DNA from: Bacteroides xylanisolvens XB1A
Lineage (GTDB): Bacteria; Bacteroidota; Bacteroidia; Bacteroidales; Bacteroidaceae
Length of the DNA stretch: 64,000 nt
Assembly (NCBI RefSeq): GCF_000210075.1
Contig: NC_021017.1
Coordinates: forward strand, 4,049,128-4,113,127
Direction: 5' to 3'
Shown: piece after piece, positions 29,001-36,529 of the stretch
Layout of the letters: every line of letters begins with the position of its first letter
Position numbering within the stretch: the stretch's first letter is position 1
The notes under the pieces: generated by a model
Database searches by the model: none
Seen by the model: the letters and a program-made list of their open reading frames with translations, nothing else
What the model was told of the DNA's origin: nothing
Program-made: the position numbers and the translations under genes

Positions 29001-30315
29001 CGTGGCGGAACAGAAGAATATGAACTTCCGTTTCTTGCCTTCGGTGCCATCTTATAAGATGTTTATTGATAAAGGTAATTTGGATAAGGTGACTTATAAC
29101 CTGCTTTCAAATGCATTTAAATATACTCCTTCCAACGGAACGATTATTCTTTCGGTGAATGTGGACGAAGGGAAGCAAACATTGCAGATTCAGGTTTCGG
29201 ATACGGGAGTGGGGATTCCTAAAGAGAAACAGAATGAATTGTTCAAGCGGTTTATGCAGAGTAATTTCTCCGGTGACAGTATTGGAGTCGGTCTGCATTT
29301 GAGCCACGAACTGGTGCAGGTGCATAAAGGTACGATTGAGTATAAAGACAATGAAGGTGGCGGTTCTGTATTTACCGTATGTATTCCGACAGATAAGACG
29401 GTGTATTCGGAGAAAGACTTCCTTGTTCCGGGCAACGTATTGCTGAAAGAGGCAGACGGTCACGTACATCATTTGTTACAGCTTTCGGAAGAGCTTCCTG
29501 ACCCGGAAAAGATGGCTGCTCCTTTGAACAAACGGAAAGTGCTGATTATTGAAGATGATAATGATATCCGTGAGTTTCTACGGGAAGAAATTGGCGCATA
29601 CTTTGAAGTGGAAGTGGCTGCCGACGGCACGTCCGGATTTGAAAAGGCCCGTACGTATGATGCCGACCTGATTATCTGTGATGTTCTGATGCCGGGAATG
29701 ACCGGATTTGAAGTGACCAAGAAACTAAAAACAGATTTTGATACGAGTCATATTCCCATTATCCTTCTGACTGCGTTGAACTCACCGGAAAAGCATCTGG
29801 AAGGAATTGAGGCAGGTGCGGATGCATACATCGCCAAACCATTCAGCGTTAAACTGCTGTTGGCACGTGTATTCCGTTTGATCGAACAGCGTGATAAATT
29901 GCGTGAGAAGTTCTCCAACGAACCGGGTATTGTGCGACCGGCTATGTGTACTACCGAACGGGATAAAGAATTTGCAGACCGCTTGGCTGCCATTCTCGAA
30001 CAGAATCTTGCCCGCCCGGAATTTTCTATTGATGAGTTTGCGCAGCTTATGAAGTTGGGACGAACCGTTTTTTATCGGAAATTACGCGGCGTAACAGGAT
30101 ATTCGCCTAATGAATATTTGCGTGTGGTGCGAATGAAGAAAGCGGCGGAGTTGTTGCTGTCAGAAGATAATCTAACGGTTGCGGAAGTCTCTTACAAGGT
30201 AGGCATCAGTGATCCTTTTTATTTCAGCAAATGCTTTAAAGCACAGTTTGGGGTGGCACCATCGGTTTATCAGCGTGGTGTGAATAATGAAGGAATAAAT
30301 GAAAAAAATGAGTGA
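26023..30315 (+). CDS. Hybrid two-component system sensor-regulator (HTCS-1)
   Basis: 1430 aa from 26023 (MTQRHLLVF), which opens a signal sequence; earlier in-frame ATGs add implausible sequence. Order: periplasmic Reg_prop double propeller (about 30-740; repeats such as GFLWLATLNGLSRYDG and RMWIGTSGSGL), Y_Y_Y domain (about 750-850), one transmembrane helix (about 862-882), HisKA with H913 in NISHEFRTPL, HATPase (NLLSNAFKYTP; GVGIPKEKQ), receiver with D1220 in IICDVLMPGM, and a C-terminal AraC-type helix-turn-helix. It senses oligosaccharides in the periplasm and activates PUL promoters. Paralogous to HTCS-2. Confidence 0.95.
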   Translation: MTQRHLLVFTFLVSFVLNAYSAIELRSTQMRTSDGLPNNSIRYIYQDSKGFLWLATLNGLSRYDGNSFLTFRPEAGDKVSLADNRIYDLTEDKDGFLWISTTPELYSCYDLQRARFVDYTGCGELRQNYSTVFVTANGDVWLSHQGNGCRRMVHQKNGEMTSTVFRTERGNLPDNRVKFVNEDASGRIWIGTQCGLVSVSNGQYRIEDRLIHFTSSLAYKDDMYFLTADGDIYYYHSATQKMQKLAALSTVAGQTSPTGNFLLKDKWMILTTTGVYTYDFTTGEVAADPRLNIKKGELIRDNHGDYWIYNHTGRLTYVVAATGESKDFQLIPQDKISYIDFERYHIVHDSRGIIWISTYGNGLFAYNTAEDKLEHFVANINDQSHISSDFLQYVMEDRAGGIWVASEYSGLSRISVLNEGTSRIYPESRELFDRSNTIRMLTKMSNGDIWVGTRKGGLYTFDANLQSKMTNQYFHSNIYAIAEDRQGRMWTGTRGNGLKVGDTWYYNTPSDPTSLSDNNVFAIYRDRKDRMWVGTFGGGLELAEPTSDGKYKFRHFFQQTFGMRMVRVIEEDENGMVWVGTSEGICIFHPDSLIADGDNYHLFSYTNGKFCSNEIKCIYRDTKGRMWIGTSGSGLNLCTPQDDYHSLKYEHYGTSEGLVNDVIQSVLGDRKGNLWVATEYGISKFTPSTRSFENYFFSSYTLGNVYSENSACMREDGKLLFGTNYGLIVIDPEKIQDSETFSPVVFTDLYVNGTQMNPQMEDSPLKQSLAYSDEITLKYFQNSFLIDFSTFDYSDSGHTKYMYWLENYDQGWSAPSPLNFASFKYLNPGTYILHVKSSNGSGIWNDSETTLKIVVVPPFWKTNWAMLCYVLLLMVALYFAFRIVRNFNGLRNRINVEKQLTEYKLVFFTNISHEFRTPLTLIQGALEKIQRVTDIPRELIYPLKTMDKSTQRMLRLINQLLEFRKMQNNKLALSLEETDVISFLYEIFLSFGDVAEQKNMNFRFLPSVPSYKMFIDKGNLDKVTYNLLSNAFKYTPSNGTIILSVNVDEGKQTLQIQVSDTGVGIPKEKQNELFKRFMQSNFSGDSIGVGLHLSHELVQVHKGTIEYKDNEGGGSVFTVCIPTDKTVYSEKDFLVPGNVLLKEADGHVHHLLQLSEELPDPEKMAAPLNKRKVLIIEDDNDIREFLREEIGAYFEVEVAADGTSGFEKARTYDADLIICDVLMPGMTGFEVTKKLKTDFDTSHIPIILLTALNSPEKHLEGIEAGADAYIAKPFSVKLLLARVFRLIEQRDKLREKFSNEPGIVRPAMCTTERDKEFADRLAAILEQNLARPEFSIDEFAQLMKLGRTVFYRKLRGVTGYSPNEYLRVVRMKKAAELLLSEDNLTVAEVSYKVGISDPFYFSKCFKAQFGVAPSVYQRGVNNEGINEKNE

Positions 30316-30385
30316 TAAGGATTCAAAAAGGAACGGTATGAAAAGAAGAGATTTTGTTTGCTTGGTATCATAATATATTCTAAAA

Positions 30386-30592
30386 TTACTGCTTGTCTTG
30401 TAATTCACGCAATACATCATTTATAATATAAGTATCACTCATTAGATGCAGTCCGTAACGGGAGTCATGTAACATGGCACATACATTCGTTTCATAAAAC
30501 AGATTTAATGCTCTTTCCGGGCTTATCTCCAATCGGGCTGATAATAATAGGACGATGCGACTGATTTTTCTCCAAAGTACTTGTTCTCTCAT
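30386..30592 (-). CDS. DUF3791-type small protein
   Basis: 68 aa, no signal peptide. Resembles DUF3791: the segment LLSARLEISPERALNLFYETNV followed by ...LHLMSDTYIINDVLRELQDKQ. It overlaps the preceding DUF3990 gene by 4 nt (ATGA at 30589-30592), so the two are translationally coupled. Function unknown; a small-partner role in a toxin-antitoxin-like cassette is a guess from gene order. Confidence 0.75.
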   Translation of the reverse strand: MREQVLWRKISRIVLLLSARLEISPERALNLFYETNVCAMLHDSRYGLHLMSDTYIINDVLRELQDKQ

Positions 30593-31113
30593 TTGTTACC
30601 TCCTTTTCTGTCCATAGTATCCAGTGGAAAACTATTATCAAAATGTAGATATGTATCAATGAGTTGCTGATTGAGCAAACATATCTGATGATTAGGTTGT
30701 GCATATACCAATTGCCCGAGGGCTTGCTCTATGGTGATAATGTCGTTAAGGTAATCTTCTATGGTGTCAATAACCCGATCGTTTGCTACGCCTCCTTCTA
30801 TAATATCATAATCTTTCCAAGGCTGTTTTCCATTCCTACTAGCGACAATAAAATTCAACCAATGCTGATCGTAAGCATCAAAACGAAGTAGCTTGAATCC
30901 AGCTTTTATAGCTGCATCCATATCAAATTCGTATACATTAATCCATGCAGTAGTACTTGCCCGTAATAGTTGTACGCGGGCAGCCCACTGTTCTGCTTGT
31001 GAGCGTAGTGAGGTTAGATAAAAACCTCTACCGAAATCTAAATCGGCACGTCCCACTTTGGCTAAGGGATGCTCTATAGAAAGGGTGGAGCCATGATAAA
31101 GTGTTATTTTCAT
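30589..31113 (-). CDS. DUF3990 protein, ADP-ribosyltransferase-like
   Basis: 174 aa, cytoplasmic. N-terminus MKITLYHGSTLSIE followed by DFGRGFYLTSLRSQAEQWA (about 27-45) is the DUF3990 signature. The pair Y-H-G-S and G-x-G-F-Y-L-T resembles the His and Tyr motifs of ADP-ribosyltransferase folds; a catalytic Glu could lie near ITIEQALGQL (about 147-156). It overlaps both neighbours by 4 nt (DUF3791 genes on either side), giving a tight three-gene unit. Whether it is a toxin is inference. Confidence 0.78.
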   Translation of the reverse strand: MKITLYHGSTLSIEHPLAKVGRADLDFGRGFYLTSLRSQAEQWAARVQLLRASTTAWINVYEFDMDAAIKAGFKLLRFDAYDQHWLNFIVASRNGKQPWKDYDIIEGGVANDRVIDTIEDYLNDIITIEQALGQLVYAQPNHQICLLNQQLIDTYLHFDNSFPLDTMDRKGGNK

Positions 31114-31358
31114 CCCTTCTCGCCCTCCTGTGCCTCCCAGTTCTTCAAAGCCTCGACCACATCCTCGCCTACATGTTTTAGACTTTGTGTGTGCATCACT
31201 TCGTAATTGTCCAGTAGAAGACGTTTGATTAGATTCATTTTCTCTAAACGTCGGCGCATTTCCATAGGAGAAATTCCCATTTCGCGTGCTCCAGCTTCTA
31301 TTGCCATGACTGCAAAGTGAATCTTTTCACTTTCTAGGATATCCGGTTGTTTACACAT
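31110..31358 (-). CDS. DUF3791-type small protein, first of cassette
   Basis: 82 aa. DUF3791 pattern: KIHFAVMAIEAGAREMGISPMEM, then a basic helical middle and MHTQSLKHVGEDVVEALKNW. Its stop overlaps the DUF3990 start (ATGA 31110-31113). It opens the cassette under its own -7 box and is not part of the pectin PUL by function. Confidence 0.75.
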   Translation of the reverse strand: MCKQPDILESEKIHFAVMAIEAGAREMGISPMEMRRRLEKMNLIKRLLLDNYEVMHTQSLKHVGEDVVEALKNWEAQEGEKG

Positions 31359-31382
31359 AAGCGTTAAAATTCAGTTTATGAA

Positions 31383-31390
31383 CAAAGATA
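31383..31390 (-). promoter_or_regulatory. -7 box of the DUF3791/DUF3990 cassette
   Basis: TATCTTTG on the minus strand, 24 nt before the first ATG of the cassette. No HTCS direct repeat precedes it, so the cassette is probably expressed independently of the PUL. Confidence 0.6.
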
Positions 31391-31429
31391 CTTGATGGCA
31401 GGCAAATAAACAACATTGCCGGAACTTTT

Positions 31430-34393
31430 TTATTTGATTGTTTCGAGAAACTCAACTTCGATGATTCTCAACTGGTGTTTGCTACTGCTTTTTTCCAATT
31501 CCATTGTATTGGCCGCTATAGCCTCTACTTCGATAATCTGTCCGAAAGCATCTTTGTCACTGGTGTTTCCTTTCAAGCGGATGGTTATCGTATTAGCACG
31601 TACGGGCTTTTCTACATTGAGATGAATATATCCCAGGCTTTTATCCGTGTTTCCGCTCCAAATCAAGGTGTTGCCGGCATATACTTCCAGCGGGTAACTT
31701 CGTGAACGCCATCCTTGCAGTTTGATGCATATATCGTCTATTTCGGCATCTCTTTCCAATGTATAGGTAATCCATGCAGTGCTTAGTTTACCGTCATTCT
31801 TCCATTCGGTCAGTTCGATATCATCGTAGCTTTTTTCAGCATCATTATTGTTGGAACCGGCTTTTGCCGAAACGATTCGTACACCCTTTTTGCTGTCTTT
31901 GTAAGAAGGGGTAGAAGGTGTTTCTCCTCTATCCAGTCTGCCTTTCAAAGTGGCCTGCGGAAGATAGGTACTCAAACCTCCGGTCACTTTTACAGGCACC
32001 GTTTCCAATGTGAGAGAGGCACTTAGAAGTCCTTTAGCCTGTGCTGTCAGAGTTACTTTTCCGGCAGCCGTCGTGCTGCGGATCAGTGCGCGGTTGATAC
32101 CACATTCTACCGGAAGGTTTGTATCAAGAATATGATTGTTTTTACCTTGAGCAATACCTCCGCGCCATTCCGCCTGACCCTTGAGTGTGAACTGAATAGT
32201 GCGGTTGTCCAACGGACAACGTTGTCCGTCTTTATCTACCACTTCCACCTGTATCAATGTCATATCCGTACCGTCTGCATGAAAGCCTTCGGGGTTTTGG
32301 ATAGCGGTAAGTTTCAGACTGGCAGGTTCACCGGCTGTATTTACAGCATAACGACTGATTTCTTTCCCTGCTTTATTGTAGCTGACAGCTTCCAGTTTGC
32401 CCGGTTTGAAGGCTACGTTGTCGAAAGTAAAGAGAAAATTGTATTGGCGTTTGCCTTTACCCAGGGAGTTACCATTCAGGAAAAGCTCCACCTCTTCTCC
32501 GGTAGATACTACCTGCACAGGTTTTACCGTATTATCCGGATAGTTCCAGTGTCCGATGATGTAGGTCTGGTCTTTTTCCGTATCTACCCATCCGTCCCAC
32601 ATTACCTGATGTGCGTAGAAAGCATCTTTTTCGATACGCATCGCGTCCGTCACTCCACTTCTTCGGTAGTTTTCCGCACCCCGGTAGTGGGTATTGGTGT
32701 CGGAGAAGATAATTTTAGTACCGCCGGAGCTGACTCTGTTACCCGTTCCGGGACGCTCACGCCAATAATCATACCAGCGGGCTATCATGGTGATGGCAAG
32801 TTCATCTTGGTTGCGGTTATAGTCAGTGGCCGGTTGTCCTTTATAAAGTGGTCCGTCACCTTCTTTGTGGAAAGGATAGCTATATTCATCCCAGTACTTT
32901 CTTAAACCTTCGTCGCGGCAATATTCGGTCGCCCACATCGGATGATGTTCGCTTCTGTTGATGTACAGCATTTCGCCACCGTATTCCGCTTCGCGGATAT
33001 CCAACATTTCACGTGATCCGATGGCACGTCCGCCGAACGGGTCGTATTTGTCGCGGACAGCTTTCATTTCTATCATGTGTTCGCGGCTGATGGCTTTGTT
33101 GCCACATTCGTAGAACAGGATACTCGGATTATTACGGTTGTAGATAATCGCGTCTCGCATCAACTCCACCCGTTGTTCCCATTGACGTCCTTCACGGTCT
33201 TTTTCTGCATCTCCGGCAGGCATTGCCTGTATCAGACCTACACGGTCGCAGGATTCTACATCCTGTTTCCACGGAGTAGCGTGCATCCAGCGAACCAGAT
33301 TCGCGTTTCCTTTCACCATCAGGTCATTAGAAAAATCGCTCAACCAGGCAGGTACGGACAGACCTACTGCCGGCCATTCGTTGCTGGTGCGCTGTGCATA
33401 CCCTTTCATTTGGATAACACGGTCGTTCAACCATATCTTTCCTTCCGCGAAGCGGGTCTTGCGGAAGCCGGTGCGGGTACTGACTTCGTCGAATATCTGA
33501 TTATTATCATCTTTCAAAGCGGTTTTTACCGTATACAAGTAACCATATCCCCAACTCCAGAAGTGAAGATTATGAAGGATGGCAGATGCTTTTACCGTCT
33601 TAGTCTCTCCGGCTTTCAAAGTCACTTTATCACCTTGGAAAGTTTTCATTAGTTTGCCGTCGGCATCAAGTATAGTCACCTGATAGCTGAATTGCCGGGT
33701 AGCTTTACTGTCATTTCTGACTTCCGATTCGGCATGAATCGTAGCTTTGCGTCCTTGGATGTCGAAGTCTTGGGCATAGACGTATACGCCTGTCGTTTTC
33801 AGGTTGCTATATAGGGGAAGAGTCTGATATACATTATCAGTAACGTACAAGAAGACGTTTTTAGGAATACCGCCATAGTTGGCATTGAAATTGCGGTCGT
33901 TCCACTGGAACTTAGAGTTAGTTCCTTCTTCTCTGTACATCCAGTCGTTGTCGGTGCGAACGGCAATCACGTTCTCACCCTCTTTGATATGTGGAGTCAG
34001 GTCGAACCCTACCGCCATAACACCGTTTTCGTGTCTGCCTAGATAATGTCCGTTAAGATAGAAGTCTCCGCGTTGGCGTACTCCTTCAAATTCGACGAAT
34101 ACTTTCTGATTACTTTTCAGTTCCGGAATCTGGAAACTCTTGCGATACCATACCACTGTATCTGTCAATTGTTCAATGGAAAGTTTGAATGCTTCATCTT
34201 CATTGAAGGCATGGGGCAAAGTTACTTGTTTCCATTTACTGTCGTCGAATTTTGTATCTTTGGCTTTAGGAAAGTCTCCTATCCGCAGCTTCCATTCGCT
34301 GTTGAAATTGTATTTTTTGCGTTCGGATGCCTGTATATTAATGGCGGACAGTATAGCCAGGAGAAATGTGAAAAGAAATAATTTGTGTTTCAT
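31430..34393 (-). CDS. GH2 family glycoside hydrolase with altered acid/base motif
   Basis: 987 aa with signal peptide cleaved near IQAS; probably periplasmic. GH2 layout: sugar-binding jelly-roll (about 30-200, VWYRKSFQIPE, RGDFYLNGHYLGRHENG), immunoglobulin-like domain, TIM barrel (about 310-620) and C-terminal beta-sandwich domains, the last (about 850-960) possibly carbohydrate-binding. The nucleophile motif WATEYCRDEG holds E490. The usual acid/base motif GNE reads GNK (K433) here, with E429 two residues before Gly431. GH2 enzymes in such loci trim beta-linked galactose or related side chains; the exact activity is open. It follows PL11 by 14 nt in one operon. Confidence 0.88.
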   Translation of the reverse strand: MKHKLFLFTFLLAILSAINIQASERKKYNFNSEWKLRIGDFPKAKDTKFDDSKWKQVTLPHAFNEDEAFKLSIEQLTDTVVWYRKSFQIPELKSNQKVFVEFEGVRQRGDFYLNGHYLGRHENGVMAVGFDLTPHIKEGENVIAVRTDNDWMYREEGTNSKFQWNDRNFNANYGGIPKNVFLYVTDNVYQTLPLYSNLKTTGVYVYAQDFDIQGRKATIHAESEVRNDSKATRQFSYQVTILDADGKLMKTFQGDKVTLKAGETKTVKASAILHNLHFWSWGYGYLYTVKTALKDDNNQIFDEVSTRTGFRKTRFAEGKIWLNDRVIQMKGYAQRTSNEWPAVGLSVPAWLSDFSNDLMVKGNANLVRWMHATPWKQDVESCDRVGLIQAMPAGDAEKDREGRQWEQRVELMRDAIIYNRNNPSILFYECGNKAISREHMIEMKAVRDKYDPFGGRAIGSREMLDIREAEYGGEMLYINRSEHHPMWATEYCRDEGLRKYWDEYSYPFHKEGDGPLYKGQPATDYNRNQDELAITMIARWYDYWRERPGTGNRVSSGGTKIIFSDTNTHYRGAENYRRSGVTDAMRIEKDAFYAHQVMWDGWVDTEKDQTYIIGHWNYPDNTVKPVQVVSTGEEVELFLNGNSLGKGKRQYNFLFTFDNVAFKPGKLEAVSYNKAGKEISRYAVNTAGEPASLKLTAIQNPEGFHADGTDMTLIQVEVVDKDGQRCPLDNRTIQFTLKGQAEWRGGIAQGKNNHILDTNLPVECGINRALIRSTTAAGKVTLTAQAKGLLSASLTLETVPVKVTGGLSTYLPQATLKGRLDRGETPSTPSYKDSKKGVRIVSAKAGSNNNDAEKSYDDIELTEWKNDGKLSTAWITYTLERDAEIDDICIKLQGWRSRSYPLEVYAGNTLIWSGNTDKSLGYIHLNVEKPVRANTITIRLKGNTSDKDAFGQIIEVEAIAANTMELEKSSSKHQLRIIEVEFLETIK

Positions 34394-34407
34394 GATAGTC
34401 TCTTAAC

Positions 34408-36309
34408 TTACTTGAATTGATATCCTCTGAAAGTACCTTTCATTTTTATAAGGTCCGGTCCGAAATAGAATCCCGGTTGTGTTGGCTGGTTATAGCCTAC
34501 ATTTTGGGTAGCGATACTGATTCTGTATATCGGTTCTTCAAGGAAGGTGTGGAATCTGTATTCGGTCGGAATAGTCGAAACGTAGAGCCGGAGAGCAGCG
34601 TTGTTCTCGGAGCGTACGAGTACTTCTTCCCGCCAATCGCCTATAATGTCACCTTGGAGACAAGGATTCGATTTCGTTCCATTGTTGAAAAGAGTTCCTG
34701 TGAATTTGACAAGCGGAACAAACTTTTTGTTTTCCCAGTCGTATTTAATAATCATGTTTCTATCCAATAGTTCGCGTAATAGGTCTCCATCCCACCAGAC
34801 AGCCATATTGGTCGGCATATTTCTCATTTTAGGGGCTATGATTTCTCCTTTTACGTTTCGAATTCCTTGTGAATCTCCTGACCACATTTCCACACCCGGA
34901 TGAGTCGGGTCAATGTCGGCGGCCATACAACGTCCTACATCGGTATTGCTTTTTATCTGTAATAACACTTCTCCGGTGGCGGCATCTCTGTACGTACTTC
35001 CGTCACGTTTGTTTTCGTGGCAGTCCCATACTTGCAGACCTTTACGGGAAGGGTCAAAATGTGTCAGGTGGATGGCGTCTCCATGTCCCATTCGGGTAGA
35101 ATAAAGTCCTTTGCCGTTGTGGTCGATAGCACAGGAACCGTAAATAATTTCGTCGCATCCGTCACCATCCACATCGCCTACACGCAGATTGTGGTTTCCT
35201 TGTCCGGCGTACTGCTCGCATCCGGGATGGTTGCTGTCGAATACCCATCGGTTCTTCAGTTCTTTTCCGTTCCAGTCGAAGGCCGCCAGAACGGTGCGTG
35301 TGTAGTAGCCTCGGCACATGACAACACTTGGGTGTACTCCGTCAAGATAGGCTACACAAGCCAGGAAGCGGTCGCTTCGGTTACCTTTTGCGTCTCCCCA
35401 GTCGGCAACGTTGCCGCGGGCAGGGATATAGTCGATGGTATGTAAGGCTTCACCGGTGTCTCCTGAAAAAACAGTCAGGTATTCTTTGCCTTTCAGAATA
35501 CGTCCTTGCTTCATCATTTGATTCCTGCTTGGGTCAAAAGTACCGGCTTCGCGATAGTCTGCATCAGCATTTCCAATTACTTTTCCTTTTCCGTCCACTG
35601 TTCCGTCGGCAGTCCGCATCACTACTTCCGCTTTGCCGTCACCATCCAGATCGTACACCATGAATTGAGTATAATGAGCTCCTGCACGTATGTTTTTACC
35701 CAAGTTGATACGCCATAGTTGTTCTCCGTTCATTCGGTAACAATCGATGTATACTTCGCCTGTATAACCTTCGTGTGCATTGTCGTGTGAATTGCTGGGA
35801 TCCCATTTGAGGATAATTTCGTATTCGCCGTCACCGTCTACGTCACCGATGGAAGCATCATTGGGACTGTACGTGTAGGTATCGCCTGCCGGAGTTATTC
35901 CGTCTGCCGGTTTTTGCAGGGGAATTTCCAGATAGCCGAGAGGCGCGTTTTCCGGGAATGTGTATGTACCGTCAATGTGATGCGTCTCCTTTCCTTTTAG
36001 AACAGGACGCACTTCGTAAACAGCCGTTTTCTGACTGTTATTCTTATCACGGAACAGGGTGCTGACAGTGATGGGAGTGTCTGTCAATTTCTTCCCGTCT
36101 CTGTATACGTTGAAACCGGTTTGTATCGGATCGGAAGAAAGATACCTCCACGAAACGATTACTTCTGAAGGGTTTTCGCGAATGGCAACTACGCCGCGGT
36201 TTAGTTTCTCCCGTTGTAACTTTGAGTAGTTATAACCAGGTTGTGCTGTCATTGTTACAACAGGCAGTAACATGAATATGCACAATAGATAAATTGCAAT
36301 TCTTCTCAT
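34408..36309 (-). CDS. PL11 rhamnogalacturonan lyase (secreted)
   Basis: 633 aa from the start at 36309 (MRRIAIYLL), which opens a signal peptide cleaved near MTAQ. Same build as the PL11 at 22209: RGVVAIRENPSEVIVSWRYLSSDP, IGDVDGDGEYEIILKWDPS, YDLDGDGKAEVVMRTADG, VGDVDGDGCDEIIYGSCAIDHNGKG. Long blocks around the calcium loops are almost unchanged between the two, indicating a duplication inside the locus. First gene of a two-gene operon with GH2, driven by an HTCS-type promoter divergent from GH28. Confidence 0.95.
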   Translation of the reverse strand: MRRIAIYLLCIFMLLPVVTMTAQPGYNYSKLQREKLNRGVVAIRENPSEVIVSWRYLSSDPIQTGFNVYRDGKKLTDTPITVSTLFRDKNNSQKTAVYEVRPVLKGKETHHIDGTYTFPENAPLGYLEIPLQKPADGITPAGDTYTYSPNDASIGDVDGDGEYEIILKWDPSNSHDNAHEGYTGEVYIDCYRMNGEQLWRINLGKNIRAGAHYTQFMVYDLDGDGKAEVVMRTADGTVDGKGKVIGNADADYREAGTFDPSRNQMMKQGRILKGKEYLTVFSGDTGEALHTIDYIPARGNVADWGDAKGNRSDRFLACVAYLDGVHPSVVMCRGYYTRTVLAAFDWNGKELKNRWVFDSNHPGCEQYAGQGNHNLRVGDVDGDGCDEIIYGSCAIDHNGKGLYSTRMGHGDAIHLTHFDPSRKGLQVWDCHENKRDGSTYRDAATGEVLLQIKSNTDVGRCMAADIDPTHPGVEMWSGDSQGIRNVKGEIIAPKMRNMPTNMAVWWDGDLLRELLDRNMIIKYDWENKKFVPLVKFTGTLFNNGTKSNPCLQGDIIGDWREEVLVRSENNAALRLYVSTIPTEYRFHTFLEEPIYRISIATQNVGYNQPTQPGFYFGPDLIKMKGTFRGYQFK

Positions 36310-36351
36310 ATTTGTTTTATCGGTTTGGACCTTATTGTATTTATTCACTCG

Positions 36352-36416
36352 CAAAATTACTCCTTTTTGTGATGTATGAAATGGAGAAATGTACAAAGAC
36401 TATATACAATTGTGCA
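36352..36416 (-). promoter_or_regulatory. Promoter with putative HTCS operator for PL11/GH2
   Basis: On the minus strand TAATTTTG (36359-36352) is preceded by half-sites TGCACAA (36416-36410) and TGTACAT (36395-36389), spaced 21 bp, the first 57 nt before the -7 box. Confidence 0.7.
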
Positions 36417-36445
36417 CCCTTTCAAGTTAATTGTCCGTATGATAT

Positions 36446-36505
36446 AATATTCTATCTTTTGCGTACATCTGTCCATTACCTCTTTGATGATATGCGATAA
36501 TTTTG
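36446..36505 (+). promoter_or_regulatory. Promoter of GH28 with shared ATTCTAT/CGTAC elements
   Basis: The -7 box TAATTTTG (36498-36505) lies 24 nt before the ATG. AATATTCTAT (36446-36455) begins 52 nt before it and GTACAT 35 nt before it. The PL9-remnant promoter at 62046 shows ATTCTAT and CGTAC at the same distances. The TGnAcAA direct repeat is weak here. Confidence 0.55.
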
Positions 36506-36529
36506 CAACGTGAACTAAAAGAAGTAATT

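Noticed and set aside
32132..32905. 257-codon open frame antisense to GH2
   Set aside because: Mirror of the real GH2 coding frame; no signal, family motif or promoter, and the GH2 reading is unambiguous.
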